Below the pieces are notes generated by a model. The model ran no database searches. It saw only the letters and a program-made list of their open reading frames with translations, and was not told where the DNA came from. The position numbers were made by a program, and so were the translations under genes. Below, piece after piece: positions 1 through 8,123 of a stretch of DNA of 35,545 nucleotides. How positions within the stretch are numbered: position 1 is the stretch's first letter; each line of letters starts with the position of its first letter. This DNA comes from Flavobacterium bizetiae (GTDB lineage Bacteria; Bacteroidota; Bacteroidia; Flavobacteriales; Flavobacteriaceae). The stretch covers positions 1-35,545 of the forward strand of contig NZ_CADCSU010000090.1 in assembly GCF_902804475.1 (NCBI RefSeq), given 5' to 3'.

Positions 1-71
1 ATTTTATTATAATAGTATTTTGCTGTAGCTTTACATTGATTTTTAAGTAAAAAACGTAGCACTTATATTAT

Positions 72-1481
72 ATGGGATCAACAAGAAAAGAACATGATTT
101 TTTAGGGGAATTAAATATTCCGAATCATTTGTATTATGGTATCCAAACTTTCAGAGCGGTAGAGAATTTTAATATTACAGGAATTCCAATTTCAAAAGAA
201 CCTTTATTTATTAAAGCTTTAGGATATGTAAAAAAAGCTGCAGCTTTAGCCAATAAAGATTGTGGTGCACTGGATCCTAAAATTGCCGATGCCATTTGTT
301 ACGGAAGTGATCAGGTTATTGCCGGTAAATTCGATCAGGAATTTGTAAGCGATTTAATTCAGGGAGGAGCAGGAACTTCTGTAAACATGAATGCCAACGA
401 AGTAATTGCTAATATTGGTTTAGAATACTTAGGACATAAAAAAGGCGAGTATAACTTTTTGCATCCAAACAATCATGTTAACTGTTCTCAATCTACAAAT
501 GATGCTTATCCATCCGCTTTTAGAATTGCGCTTTACATGAAAATGGAAAGCTTTATCAAAACATTAGAAGGTTTAGAAGTTGCTTTTGCTGCAAAAGGAG
601 AAGAATTTAAAAGCGTTCTTAAAATGGGAAGAACACAGTTGCAAGATGCCGTTCCGATGACTTTAGGGCAGGAATTTAAATCATACGCCACAACGATAGG
701 CGAAGATGTTAGAAGATTAAAAGAAGCGCAGAGTCTGGTTCTTGAAATCAATATGGGAGCAACCGCAATTGGTACAAGAGTAAACGCACCGGAAGGTTAT
801 CCTGAAATTTGTGTAAATTATTTAGCAAAAGAAGTTGGAATTCCGTTGACGCTTTCTCCTGATTTAATCGAAGCTACAGTAGATACAGGAGCTTACGTTC
901 AGATTATGGGAACACTAAAAAGAACAGCAGTAAAAATTTCTAAAATCTGTAATGATTTAAGATTATTGAGTTCAGGACCAAGAACAGGTTTCAACGAAAT
1001 CAATTTGCCTGCACGTCAGCCAGGATCTTCGATCATGCCGGGTAAAGTAAATCCGGTAATTCCGGAAGTAGTAAACCAAACCTGCTTTTACGTAATTGGT
1101 CAGGATTTAACGGTTACTATGGCCGCTGAAGCAGGACAATTACAGTTGAATGTAATGGAGCCGGTAATTGCTTTTGCAATGTTTACTTCATTAGATTATC
1201 TTTCAAATGCTATCCAGACTTTAATTGATAAATGTATTATTGGAATCACTGCAAACGTAGATCATTGCTATAATATGGTAATGAACAGCATTGGAATCGT
1301 TACACAATTAAACCCAATTTTAGGTTACGAAGTTAGTGCCAGTATTGCCGGCGAAGCTTTAAAAATGAATAGAAGCGTTCATGATATTGTGGTGGTAGAA
1401 AGAAAACTAATCACACAGGAAAAATGGGATGAAATTTATTCATTAGATAACCTGATCAACCCAAAGTTTATCACGAAATAA
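72..1481 (+). CDS. aspA: Aspartate ammonia-lyase
   Basis: Cytoplasmic enzyme that reversibly converts L-aspartate to fumarate and ammonium, linking amino-acid catabolism to the TCA cycle. The 469-aa protein has the usual length of the aspartase/fumarase superfamily. It carries the superfamily signature GSSIMPGKVNP near residue 320, which contributes the mobile active-site loop, and the upstream substrate-binding segments QSTNDAYPSA and GRTQLQDAVPM. The N-terminus STRKEHDFLGE is typical of aspartases rather than class II fumarases, which are the main alternative. The ATG at 72 fits the family start. A strong hairpin with a T-run follows the stop, so the gene is probably transcribed alone or as the last gene of a unit that begins before the window. 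The assignment rests on motif recognition and is firm. Confidence 0.95.
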   Translation: MGSTRKEHDFLGELNIPNHLYYGIQTFRAVENFNITGIPISKEPLFIKALGYVKKAAALANKDCGALDPKIADAICYGSDQVIAGKFDQEFVSDLIQGGAGTSVNMNANEVIANIGLEYLGHKKGEYNFLHPNNHVNCSQSTNDAYPSAFRIALYMKMESFIKTLEGLEVAFAAKGEEFKSVLKMGRTQLQDAVPMTLGQEFKSYATTIGEDVRRLKEAQSLVLEINMGATAIGTRVNAPEGYPEICVNYLAKEVGIPLTLSPDLIEATVDTGAYVQIMGTLKRTAVKISKICNDLRLLSSGPRTGFNEINLPARQPGSSIMPGKVNPVIPEVVNQTCFYVIGQDLTVTMAAEAGQLQLNVMEPVIAFAMFTSLDYLSNAIQTLIDKCIIGITANVDHCYNMVMNSIGIVTQLNPILGYEVSASIAGEALKMNRSVHDIVVVERKLITQEKWDEIYSLDNLINPKFITK

Positions 1482-1503
1482 GAAAAAAGACTTATAAGTT
1501 TAT

Positions 1504-1536
1504 AAAGCCGTCAAATTGTATTGACGGCTTTTTTTA
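1504..1536 (+). terminator. Intrinsic terminator of aspA
   Basis: The arms AAAGCCGTCAA and TTGACGGCTTT form a perfect GC-containing stem with a short loop, followed by a T-run 23 nt after the aspA stop codon. Confidence 0.9.
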
Positions 1537-1642
1537 TCTTTTGAAATGTATGATTTTATTAAAAACACATCTTAAAACGTTGAAAATAAGATGTATATTT
1601 ACATAAAGGTTGAATGTTATTTCGAAAAATTAAAACTTTCTC

Positions 1643-2908
1643 ATGGTAAATTTTTTAAAAAATAATTACTTTCATCATTATAAAATCTTAGGGTTCGTTT
1701 TTTTTATTTCATTCAGTTCTATAGCACAAACCGAAAATAATAACCCGGAAATATGCCCACCAAGAACGATTTTAGAGATCTTCAAAAAGAAAGATTCCTC
1801 ATATGTAGCTAAAACTTCAAAAAACAATTTTTTTCTTATTATTCCCGCAATTGGTTCTCAGCCCGCAACCGGATTTTTTTTTGGTGCAGTAGCGCAATAT
1901 ACATTCAAAGGAAAACAAGCATCAGATAAATATTCGATTGCCAATTTAGGGATCACCTATACCGTTAAAAATCAATGGTTGGTCAATGTCAAGAATAATA
2001 TCCTGCTCAATAACAATAAGATTTTTTTAAGCGGCGATTATCGATTGTATATATTCTCCCAGCCAAATTACGGACTCGGAACTGACATTATCCCGCATCA
2101 TAGCAAGAAAAATAATTTGAGCATAGATTCGATTGCCCAGCCAATGGACTATGATTATTTTAAATTTCACCAAACCGTATCTTTTGAAGTCTATAAAAAC
2201 TTTTATGTAGGCGGAGGCGTCAATCTGGATTGGTACGCCAGTATAGACGATAAAGATCTAGATGTAGAAAACGGAAAATATACCTATCATTACGCTTACA
2301 GTCAAAAACATGGATTTGATGACTTAGAATATTTCTTAAGCGGTATGAGTCTTAATTTAGTTTACGATTCAAGAGACAATCAGGTAAACTCTACCCGTGG
2401 CTGGTTTGCTAATATCAATTATCGTTTTAATCCTGTATTGTTTCATAATCAGGAATATAGTAATGTTTTGTATGCAGAATATCGTCATTTTATACCACTC
2501 TCGAGCAAAAATGAAAGGTATATTTTAGCGCTTTGGGCTTACGGGCAATTTATTACCAGAGGAAAAGTGCCGTATTTAAACTTACCCGCAATTGGCTGGG
2601 ATCAGCGTAGCCGAAGTGGAGAAGGATATACACAAGGATTATTTAGAGGAAACGGTTTAATATACCTTTCGACTGAATTCAGGTTTCCTATTACTTGCGA
2701 TCAAATGATCAGCGGAACCGTTTTTACCAACTTCGTAACCGCAAGTAATGTCGATAATAATATCTCTTTATTTAAGTCAGTTCAGCCAGCTGCAGGGCTT
2801 GGTTTGCGTATTTTGATCGATAAAAAAACACGCACTAATTTAATTGTAGATTATGCCTGGGGGAATAATTCAAAAGGGTTTTATCTAAATGCCGGCGAAA
2901 CATTCTGA
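1643..2908 (+). CDS. Omp85-type outer-membrane barrel without POTRA domains
   Basis: Probable outer-membrane protein of the Omp85 (surface antigen D15/BamA) barrel superfamily. The 421-aa product begins with a basic, hydrophobic signal peptide ending near SSIAQ (about residue 29). The segment DSRDNQVNSTRGWFANINY (about residues 245-263) is the characteristic Omp85 barrel signature, in which DxRD and the TRG turn are conserved. Alternating aromatic and polar strands follow, and the protein ends in phenylalanine, as barrels recognised by the BAM machinery do. No POTRA repeats fit in the short N-terminal part, so it resembles stand-alone barrel proteins of Bacteroidetes rather than BamA or TamA. 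Its substrate is unknown. Neighbours give little functional information; it is flanked by a terminator and by another barrel gene with its own promoter. Confidence 0.8.
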   Translation: MVNFLKNNYFHHYKILGFVFFISFSSIAQTENNNPEICPPRTILEIFKKKDSSYVAKTSKNNFFLIIPAIGSQPATGFFFGAVAQYTFKGKQASDKYSIANLGITYTVKNQWLVNVKNNILLNNNKIFLSGDYRLYIFSQPNYGLGTDIIPHHSKKNNLSIDSIAQPMDYDYFKFHQTVSFEVYKNFYVGGGVNLDWYASIDDKDLDVENGKYTYHYAYSQKHGFDDLEYFLSGMSLNLVYDSRDNQVNSTRGWFANINYRFNPVLFHNQEYSNVLYAEYRHFIPLSSKNERYILALWAYGQFITRGKVPYLNLPAIGWDQRSRSGEGYTQGLFRGNGLIYLSTEFRFPITCDQMISGTVFTNFVTASNVDNNISLFKSVQPAAGLGLRILIDKKTRTNLIVDYAWGNNSKGFYLNAGETF

Positions 2909-2995
2909 TTTGTAAAATATTGTTTTATAGGTTCTTGTGAATTTTATGTACGAATTTTATCTTAATAAAAGTTTAGTTTTTATAAAGAAAAAACT

Positions 2996-3003
2996 TAAAT
3001 TTG
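2996..3003 (+). promoter_or_regulatory. Bacteroidetes -7 promoter element (TAAATTTG)
   Basis: An exact match to TAnnTTTG lies 30 nt before the ATG at 3034. No clean TTG was seen at the expected upstream spacing, so only the -7 box is supported. Confidence 0.5.
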
Positions 3004-3033
3004 AAATTCATTTAACTTTCAAAAACAAACATT

Positions 3034-3654
3034 ATGAAAAAGTACGGTTTTTTATTGGTTCTTTTCCTGTCAGTGATAGGAACGAACGCACAAGATGCAA
3101 GGTCTTTTTCTCTTAATTTGTATGGTGGTTACAATTTTTCGGACAAGTTAGATTATGATGGTTATTCTGCGACTATTGAAGACGGTTTTCAATACGGTGC
3201 AGGATTCGAGTATTTCTTTTCAACAAACAATTCAGTTGAGATTAAATATTTAAGAACAGATGTCAAAATACCATTGGATAATCCCGCTGGAATGCAATTA
3301 AATGCGGGTAAAGATAAAGGAGCATTTAATTTTATCCTCGCAGATTTTACCCATTATTTTGATACCGGATCTAATCTCTTGCCATATCTGGGAGCTGGTG
3401 CGGGGGTTAGCATTCTGGAAACACCTCAGAGCGGTAGCGGAACTTATTTTGCCTGGGATATAAAAGCCGGTGTAAAAATTAAAACTGCTTCAGTAGTTTC
3501 TGTAAACATTAATGCTTATTTACAATCAATGTCGGCAGCAGTTGGAGATAGTTACTATTGGTCGTATTATTTTGGTCCGGTTGCAGTTCAGGATTATGTT
3601 AGTACATACCAGTTTGGTTTAGGCGCAGTATTAAGTTTTAACTTCAAAAATTAA
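3034..3654 (+). CDS. Small outer-membrane beta-barrel protein
   Basis: A 206-aa exported protein with a clear signal peptide (MKKYGFLLVLFLSVIGTNAQ). The mature part shows alternating hydrophobic and polar strands with many Gly and Tyr residues (LYGGYNF, YGAGFEYFF, YLGAGAGVSILE) and a final strand ending in a hydrophobic residue before FNFKN. This is the pattern of the OmpA/OmpW-like eight-stranded barrel clan. The molecule transported or bound cannot be read from the sequence. The gene has its own -7 promoter box and is followed by a strong terminator, so it appears monocistronic. OmpW-like and generic 'porin family' labels are equally possible. Confidence 0.75.
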   Translation: MKKYGFLLVLFLSVIGTNAQDARSFSLNLYGGYNFSDKLDYDGYSATIEDGFQYGAGFEYFFSTNNSVEIKYLRTDVKIPLDNPAGMQLNAGKDKGAFNFILADFTHYFDTGSNLLPYLGAGAGVSILETPQSGSGTYFAWDIKAGVKIKTASVVSVNINAYLQSMSAAVGDSYYWSYYFGPVAVQDYVSTYQFGLGAVLSFNFKN

Positions 3655-3690
3655 TGTAATTCCCCTCAATAAATCATCCTTAAAAATATA

Positions 3691-3721
3691 AAAGCATTCA
3701 CTATTGGTGAGTGCTTTTTTA
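3691..3721 (+). terminator. Intrinsic terminator after the small barrel gene
   Basis: The stem AAGCATTCAC/GTGAGTGCTT (one G-T pair) with loop TATTG is followed by a run of T, about 37 nt after the stop codon. Confidence 0.85.
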
Positions 3722-3797
3722 TGGTTACTAAAAGTTATTGTTCATAATTAAATCATAATTTATAACTATTGTGATTTATATTTTTAAACTCAATCCC

Positions 3798-3805
3798 TAT
3801 TTTTG
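3798..3805 (+). promoter_or_regulatory. Bacteroidetes -7 promoter element of the two-component operon
   Basis: TATTTTTG matches TAnnTTTG and ends 20 nt before the response-regulator ATG, leaving a short leader. Confidence 0.5.
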
Positions 3806-3825
3806 TTATTCATACCACGAATAAT

Positions 3826-4500
3826 ATGAAATTACTTATAGTCGAAGACGAACCAAATCTTTTATCTATTTTACGTAAAGGATTTGCCGAAAACAGCAAC
3901 GAAGTTAGTGTAGCAATGGATGGCAAAACAGCCCTCGAAATGCTTCATAATTATAATTTTGATGTTGTAATCTTAGACGTAATGTTACCGGATATTAACG
4001 GAATCGAAATTTGCCGACGCCTGCGCGCCAGCAAGAATTTCGTGCCTGTTTTGCTTTTAACAGCCTTAGGAACTTCAGAAAATATTGTAACCGGACTTAA
4101 TGCCGGTGCCGATGATTATTTGGTTAAACCCTTTAAATTTGGGGAACTTGATGCCAGAGTAAACGCATTACACCGAAGAGCACATCAGGAAACCGAAAGA
4201 ATCGATAGTATAACCGTTGGCGATTTAGAGATAAATGCCCGTGCAAAAACAGTTAAAAGAGACGGAGAATCTATTGTTTTAACCGCAAAAGAGTTTAAAT
4301 TACTGTATTATTTAGCTAAAAATAGCGGACGAATCGTTTCCAGAGATCAAATCTTAGACAATGTCTGGGATATTAATTTTGATATGAACACCAACGTTGT
4401 TGACGTTTATATTACCTATTTAAGAAAAAAAATAGATAAACCTTTTGCATCTAAACTCATTCATACCATGAAGGGATTAGGTTATGTCATAAAGCCATAA
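3826..4500 (+). CDS. OmpR/PhoB-type response regulator
   Basis: DNA-binding transcription factor activated by phosphorylation from the adjacent kinase. The 224-aa protein has an N-terminal receiver domain (residues 1-115) with the acidic pocket VEDE, the phospho-acceptor Asp51 in VVILDVMLPD, the conserved Thr in LLLTALG and the invariant Lys in DYLVKPF. The C-terminal winged helix (about 128-224) contains LTAKEFKLLYYLAKNSGRIVS and ends with the family motif TMKGLGYVI. The stop codon is separated from the kinase ATG by one nucleotide, so the two are translationally coupled. The response-regulator-first order is usual for this class. The target genes are unknown. The two genes downstream on the same strand are the nearest candidates, by position only. 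Confidence 0.95.
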   Translation: MKLLIVEDEPNLLSILRKGFAENSNEVSVAMDGKTALEMLHNYNFDVVILDVMLPDINGIEICRRLRASKNFVPVLLLTALGTSENIVTGLNAGADDYLVKPFKFGELDARVNALHRRAHQETERIDSITVGDLEINARAKTVKRDGESIVLTAKEFKLLYYLAKNSGRIVSRDQILDNVWDINFDMNTNVVDVYITYLRKKIDKPFASKLIHTMKGLGYVIKP

Positions 4501-4501
4501 A

Positions 4502-5905
4502 ATGGATATTAGAAAAAAAATTACTTTTACATATGTTGCCCTTTCAAGCTTTAGTACGCTCTTATTGTGTATTGTTGTTTTTGTTTTGTTTAATGAAAAT
4601 AACCGATATCACTTTTTAAAGCGATTAGAAGACAGAGCAAAAATTGTAGCTTCTATTCATTTTCAAAACGATCCTGAGAAAATAAGGTATTATAGCGAAC
4701 TTAAAAAAAATGGACTTGAAGAACTTATCGAAGAAGAAGAATTTGTTCTTAAAATAAACAGCGCCAATAGTTTTGATTACAATACAAAATTAAATTTGCC
4801 CAATGAGTTTTATACCAATGTTTTAAAAACAGGTGAAGACTATTTTGAAATAAATAACAAATACTATTTAGGTCAGGTATTCAAAGAAGGAGATCAAAGG
4901 TATATTGTAATTGTGGGTGCCCGCGATCGAAAAGGGCCTACAACAACAGTTTATATCATTAAAATCATGCTTTTTGGCGGAATAGGATTTGTATTTTTAG
5001 CCTTCTTTTTAGGACGTTTTCTGGCAAAACGTGTCATAAATCCTGTAGCAAGAATTACCAGAGAAGTAAATAGAATTAGTGCTTCTAACTTGCACAACAG
5101 ATTACCCGAAGTTAAAAACTCAGACGAAATTTCAGATCTTACCGAGACTTTTAATGATATGCTGGATCGTTTAGAAACCTCTTTTGAGATTCAGGCCAAC
5201 TTTATTAATAATGCCTCGCACGAATTAAAAACGCCAATAACCACGATTATTGCCGAGTCTGAAATTATGCTTTTGAAAGAAAGAGAAGTACCGGAATACA
5301 TTCAGTCATTAGAAAACATATATGCGCAGGCATCCAAATTAGGAAACCTGACCGAAAGCTTATTAAAGTTAACGCAAACAGGTTACGACGGTAAAAAACA
5401 AGTATTGGATATCGCCAGAATCGACGAATTATTGATGGATGTAAAATCAGATTTGGATAAAATTTATCCGGATAATCGTGTCAGTATGAAATTTAATTTT
5501 GTGCCAAAAGATTCTAATTTGCTTTTAATTCCTTGCAACAAACCACTTTTAGAACTTGCAATCAATAATATTATTACCAATGGCGTCAAGTATTCTGATA
5601 ATAACGAAGTGTTTGTAACGCTTTCTGCGAATCAGGAAATGATCAAAATTGCCATTAACGATATCGGTATTGGGATTCCGCCAGAAGATATTCCGCATTT
5701 ATACGAACCTTTCTTTAGAGGAAAAATTGCCACCAAATATATAGGGTACGGTTTAGGGCTTCCTTTGGCTTCTAAAATCATTCGCATGCACGATGGCGAA
5801 ATACAGGTTCAGTCAGAGCAAAACAAAGGAACCATTGTGACTATTATTTTCAATATGTCGAAAATAAAGAAAATCAATCTTAAAAATTCTAATGTTGAAT
5901 CTTAG
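4502..5905 (+). CDS. Membrane sensor histidine kinase (HAMP, HisKA, HATPase)
   Basis: Inner-membrane sensor partner of the preceding regulator, 467 aa. A first membrane helix (about residues 8-29) is followed by a periplasmic region of about 120 residues with no recognised ligand-binding fold. A second helix (about 155-175) leads into a HAMP linker with the RVINPVARIT signature. The dimerisation/phosphotransfer box has His240 in NNASHELKTPITTI. The ATPase domain shows the N-box (NNIITNGVKYS), DIGIGIPP and GYGLGLPLASKI. All catalytic motifs are intact. The stimulus cannot be deduced. Only 77 nt separate it from the stress-like protein gene, so limited read-through is possible. Confidence 0.95.
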   Translation: MDIRKKITFTYVALSSFSTLLLCIVVFVLFNENNRYHFLKRLEDRAKIVASIHFQNDPEKIRYYSELKKNGLEELIEEEEFVLKINSANSFDYNTKLNLPNEFYTNVLKTGEDYFEINNKYYLGQVFKEGDQRYIVIVGARDRKGPTTTVYIIKIMLFGGIGFVFLAFFLGRFLAKRVINPVARITREVNRISASNLHNRLPEVKNSDEISDLTETFNDMLDRLETSFEIQANFINNASHELKTPITTIIAESEIMLLKEREVPEYIQSLENIYAQASKLGNLTESLLKLTQTGYDGKKQVLDIARIDELLMDVKSDLDKIYPDNRVSMKFNFVPKDSNLLLIPCNKPLLELAINNIITNGVKYSDNNEVFVTLSANQEMIKIAINDIGIGIPPEDIPHLYEPFFRGKIATKYIGYGLGLPLASKIIRMHDGEIQVQSEQNKGTIVTIIFNMSKIKKINLKNSNVES

Positions 5906-5982
5906 AAAAATCTAATTTTATATTAAGACCGCTCTAATTTGCAGGCAGTTATTTTGTATGTATAAACTAAACGATTATACAT

Positions 5983-6705
5983 ATGAAAAATTTCCTAATA
6001 CCTACGACCTTAAAAGATGATACTATTTGTGCTGTAAAATCAGCAATCAGCCAGGCAAAATCTTCAGGATGTGAGATCATTTTAATGATGGTTTCTGATG
6101 CTCCGGATACTTTTTCTTCTTCAGCCTATTTACGCGAAATGCGCACCGGACTAACCGCCAGTCAGGAAATAGTACTTGAAACTTGTCGATACATGATCGA
6201 TCATACTCCAAACTGTAAAATAAAAGTACACAATCAATACGGACTTTCATCTCCAATTTTCAAACATATTATCGATGTTTTTGCTGTAAAACTGGTAATT
6301 CTTCCAATGTCTTATAAACAAGAAACAAAACGAATTCATCAGTATTTGGTACAATTAGCCGGAAACCAAAAATGCCCAATATTACATTTAGGTTCAGAGC
6401 AATACAGAGAAGACTTTAATAAAGCACTTTATATCGAAAACGCCCGTGCCAATATGCATGTTAAGGATGTTCAGCAATTTTTGAATGATAATTTTTCATT
6501 CGAAATTGTAAGCCAGACCGCTAATTTCGACGACAACTACGAAAAATTTGCTCCTTATTTATCTGAAGCTATTTCAAAATACGATATCGATTTGTTAGTT
6601 GAAACCCGTAAAGGAGAGAAAATCAAATTCAAGAAAACAAAGAAAAAAGACATGAACGAGAGATTAGGACTTCCGGTTTTATCTCTTTATGAAGAAATGG
6701 CATAA
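5983..6705 (+). CDS. Divergent universal-stress-like protein
   Basis: A 240-aa soluble protein. The first 150 residues follow the USP alpha/beta pattern: a beta strand at the N-terminus (KNFLIPT), a helix rich in Ala and Ser, a second strand (EIILMMVS), then VKLVILPMS and CPILHLGS, as in UspA-fold proteins. The consensus ATP-binding signature G-x2-G-x9-G-S/T is not visible. The C-terminal 90 residues form a second, shorter alpha/beta unit ending in LPVLSLYEE, so it may be a degenerate tandem USP. The likely role is stress or envelope signalling, which is inference. It sits 52 nt before the bestrophin-like gene and may form an operon with it. An unrelated nucleotide-binding fold cannot be excluded. 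Confidence 0.6.
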   Translation: MKNFLIPTTLKDDTICAVKSAISQAKSSGCEIILMMVSDAPDTFSSSAYLREMRTGLTASQEIVLETCRYMIDHTPNCKIKVHNQYGLSSPIFKHIIDVFAVKLVILPMSYKQETKRIHQYLVQLAGNQKCPILHLGSEQYREDFNKALYIENARANMHVKDVQQFLNDNFSFEIVSQTANFDDNYEKFAPYLSEAISKYDIDLLVETRKGEKIKFKKTKKKDMNERLGLPVLSLYEEMA

Positions 6706-6757
6706 GGCCAGATTTCTTTCCTCAAAAAAAATATAAGTTTAATTTAAGACCGAAAAT

Positions 6758-7705
6758 ATGTTATTAAAGAAAAGAATACCAATGAAGTACGTTCTCGGGA
6801 AAATTAAATTAGAAATTACATTAGTACTGGCTTACACCATAGTATTTGAGGTATTTCACAATTATTTCATCAATCTTCCTGTAGATATTCCAATTGCAAT
6901 TCCCACGATGATTGGAACCATTATATCCTTATTATTGGCTTTTAAGTCGAATCAGGCATACGACAGATGGTGGGAAGCCCGAATTGTTTGGGGGGCCATT
7001 GTAAATGATTCCAGAACATTGATCAGACAGGTATTAACATTTTATAAAGACCCCAATTTTTCTGTAGAAGCAAATGAGTTCAAAGAAAACTTTGCCAAAC
7101 GACAAATTGCGTGGTGTTATAGTTTAGGCGAATCATTACGAAATAAAGATGCCTTAAAACCGCTTGAAGGTTTGATAAGCGACGAAGAATTACGTTTTGT
7201 AAAGAACCACCAAAACATACCAAATGCCATTTTATTACTGCACGCAAGAGATTTGCGAAATGCTAAAAATGACAAACGCATCAATATGTATCAGCAGGTA
7301 GAAATCGACAATACTTTATCAAGACTATGTGACGAAATGGGTAAATGTGAGCGAATCAAAAACACCATTTTCCCAACGACGTACAGTATGTACATCCGAG
7401 TAACATTGTGTTTGTTTATTTTATTGTTGCCTTTTGGATTAATTAGCGTTTTAAGTTGGTTTGCGATTCCGTTAATTACCGCTATTGCTGCAGCTTTCTT
7501 TTTGATCGAAAGAATGGCAATTCATTTGCAGGATCCGTTCGAAAACCGTCCTACAGATACGCCAGTAACCACTATTGCCAATACAATCGAAAGAAATATA
7601 ACTCAGATGATGAACGAATACCAAAGCGAATTTGATATTATCAATGAATTTCATCTTCAGCCTGAGCGTAAAAAAGCGGAAAACAACGCTTATTTTGTTT
7701 TATAA
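6758..7705 (+). CDS. Bestrophin-family (UPF0187/YneE-like) anion channel
   Basis: Predicted inner-membrane protein of the bacterial bestrophin family, whose studied members are pentameric ion channels. The 315-aa length fits. The family hallmark is present at the first membrane region: SLLLAFKSNQAYDRWWEARI, then GAIVNDSRTLIRQV. Further hydrophobic helices lie around residues 215-255 (TLCLFILLLPFGLISVLSWF and the following segment). The conserved cytoplasmic segment DPFENRPTDTPVTTIANTIE follows. Ion selectivity cannot be read directly; both anion and cation selectivity are known among bacterial members. It is the second gene after the USP-like gene and is followed by a strong terminator, so the transcription unit ends here. 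Confidence 0.9.
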   Translation: MLLKKRIPMKYVLGKIKLEITLVLAYTIVFEVFHNYFINLPVDIPIAIPTMIGTIISLLLAFKSNQAYDRWWEARIVWGAIVNDSRTLIRQVLTFYKDPNFSVEANEFKENFAKRQIAWCYSLGESLRNKDALKPLEGLISDEELRFVKNHQNIPNAILLLHARDLRNAKNDKRINMYQQVEIDNTLSRLCDEMGKCERIKNTIFPTTYSMYIRVTLCLFILLLPFGLISVLSWFAIPLITAIAAAFFLIERMAIHLQDPFENRPTDTPVTTIANTIERNITQMMNEYQSEFDIINEFHLQPERKKAENNAYFVL

Positions 7706-7737
7706 TTTAAATTGATTTTGGTTTCTCAATTTTGTTA

Positions 7738-7778
7738 GCTGGACAACGTTTTTTCATGCCGTTGTCCGGCTTTTTTTT
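7738..7778 (+). terminator. Intrinsic terminator after the bestrophin-like gene
   Basis: An 11-bp stem, GCTGGACAACG/CGTTGTCCGGC (one G-T pair), is followed by a run of eight T. Confidence 0.9.
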
Positions 7779-7799
7779 GTTATTGCAATTCCTTAAAAC

Positions 7800-8117
7800 T
7801 GAATCTTTTTTCAGGAGCTAATCCCGCTATTCGTTCCAATCTTTTGCGGCGAACCCCGCCACAAAAGGATTTCCACTGCTATCGGGGCTAGAACATCCGT
7901 TTTCATAACAATATTTTCGTCTAGTTTGTCATCCTGACGAAGGAAGGATCACACAAGAAGCTCGACAAACAAACTCCACAAAGATTGCGGTTAGCTGCAA
8001 TAAGTAAAATAAAAAATCCGCGAATATCAGTGTTTTCGCGAAGCGAATCCGTGTCATCCGCGTGCCATGACAAAGATTGTCGAGTTTAGTTTCAGGATGA
8101 AAAGATTACGAAAAAAT
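7800..8117 (-). repeat. Composite palindromic repeat, copy A
   Basis: This fills most of the 419-bp gap between the bestrophin-like gene and the MocR-type gene. It contains, in order, a REP-like hairpin element, the motif TCATCCTGACGAAGGAAGG, and a segment around 8014-8085 with TTCGCGAAGCGAA and GTGTCATCCGCGTGCCATGA. The same parts in the same order, reverse-complemented, occur at 13502-13881. The ends are comparable: TCAGGAGCTAATCCCG on one side and GAAAAGATTACGAAAAAA on the other. No convincing gene lies here. Confidence 0.85.
7812..7895 (-). repeat. REP-like hairpin element, copy 1
   Basis: The inner stem CTTTTGCGGCG/CGCCACAAAAG (7841-7867) has one mismatch and the loop AACCC. It is flanked by arms GAGCTAATCCCGCTAT and CTATCGGGGCTAG, which can pair imperfectly. 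Related copies are at 13777-13863 and 24564-24656. Confidence 0.8.
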
Positions 8118-8123
8118 AAAAAA

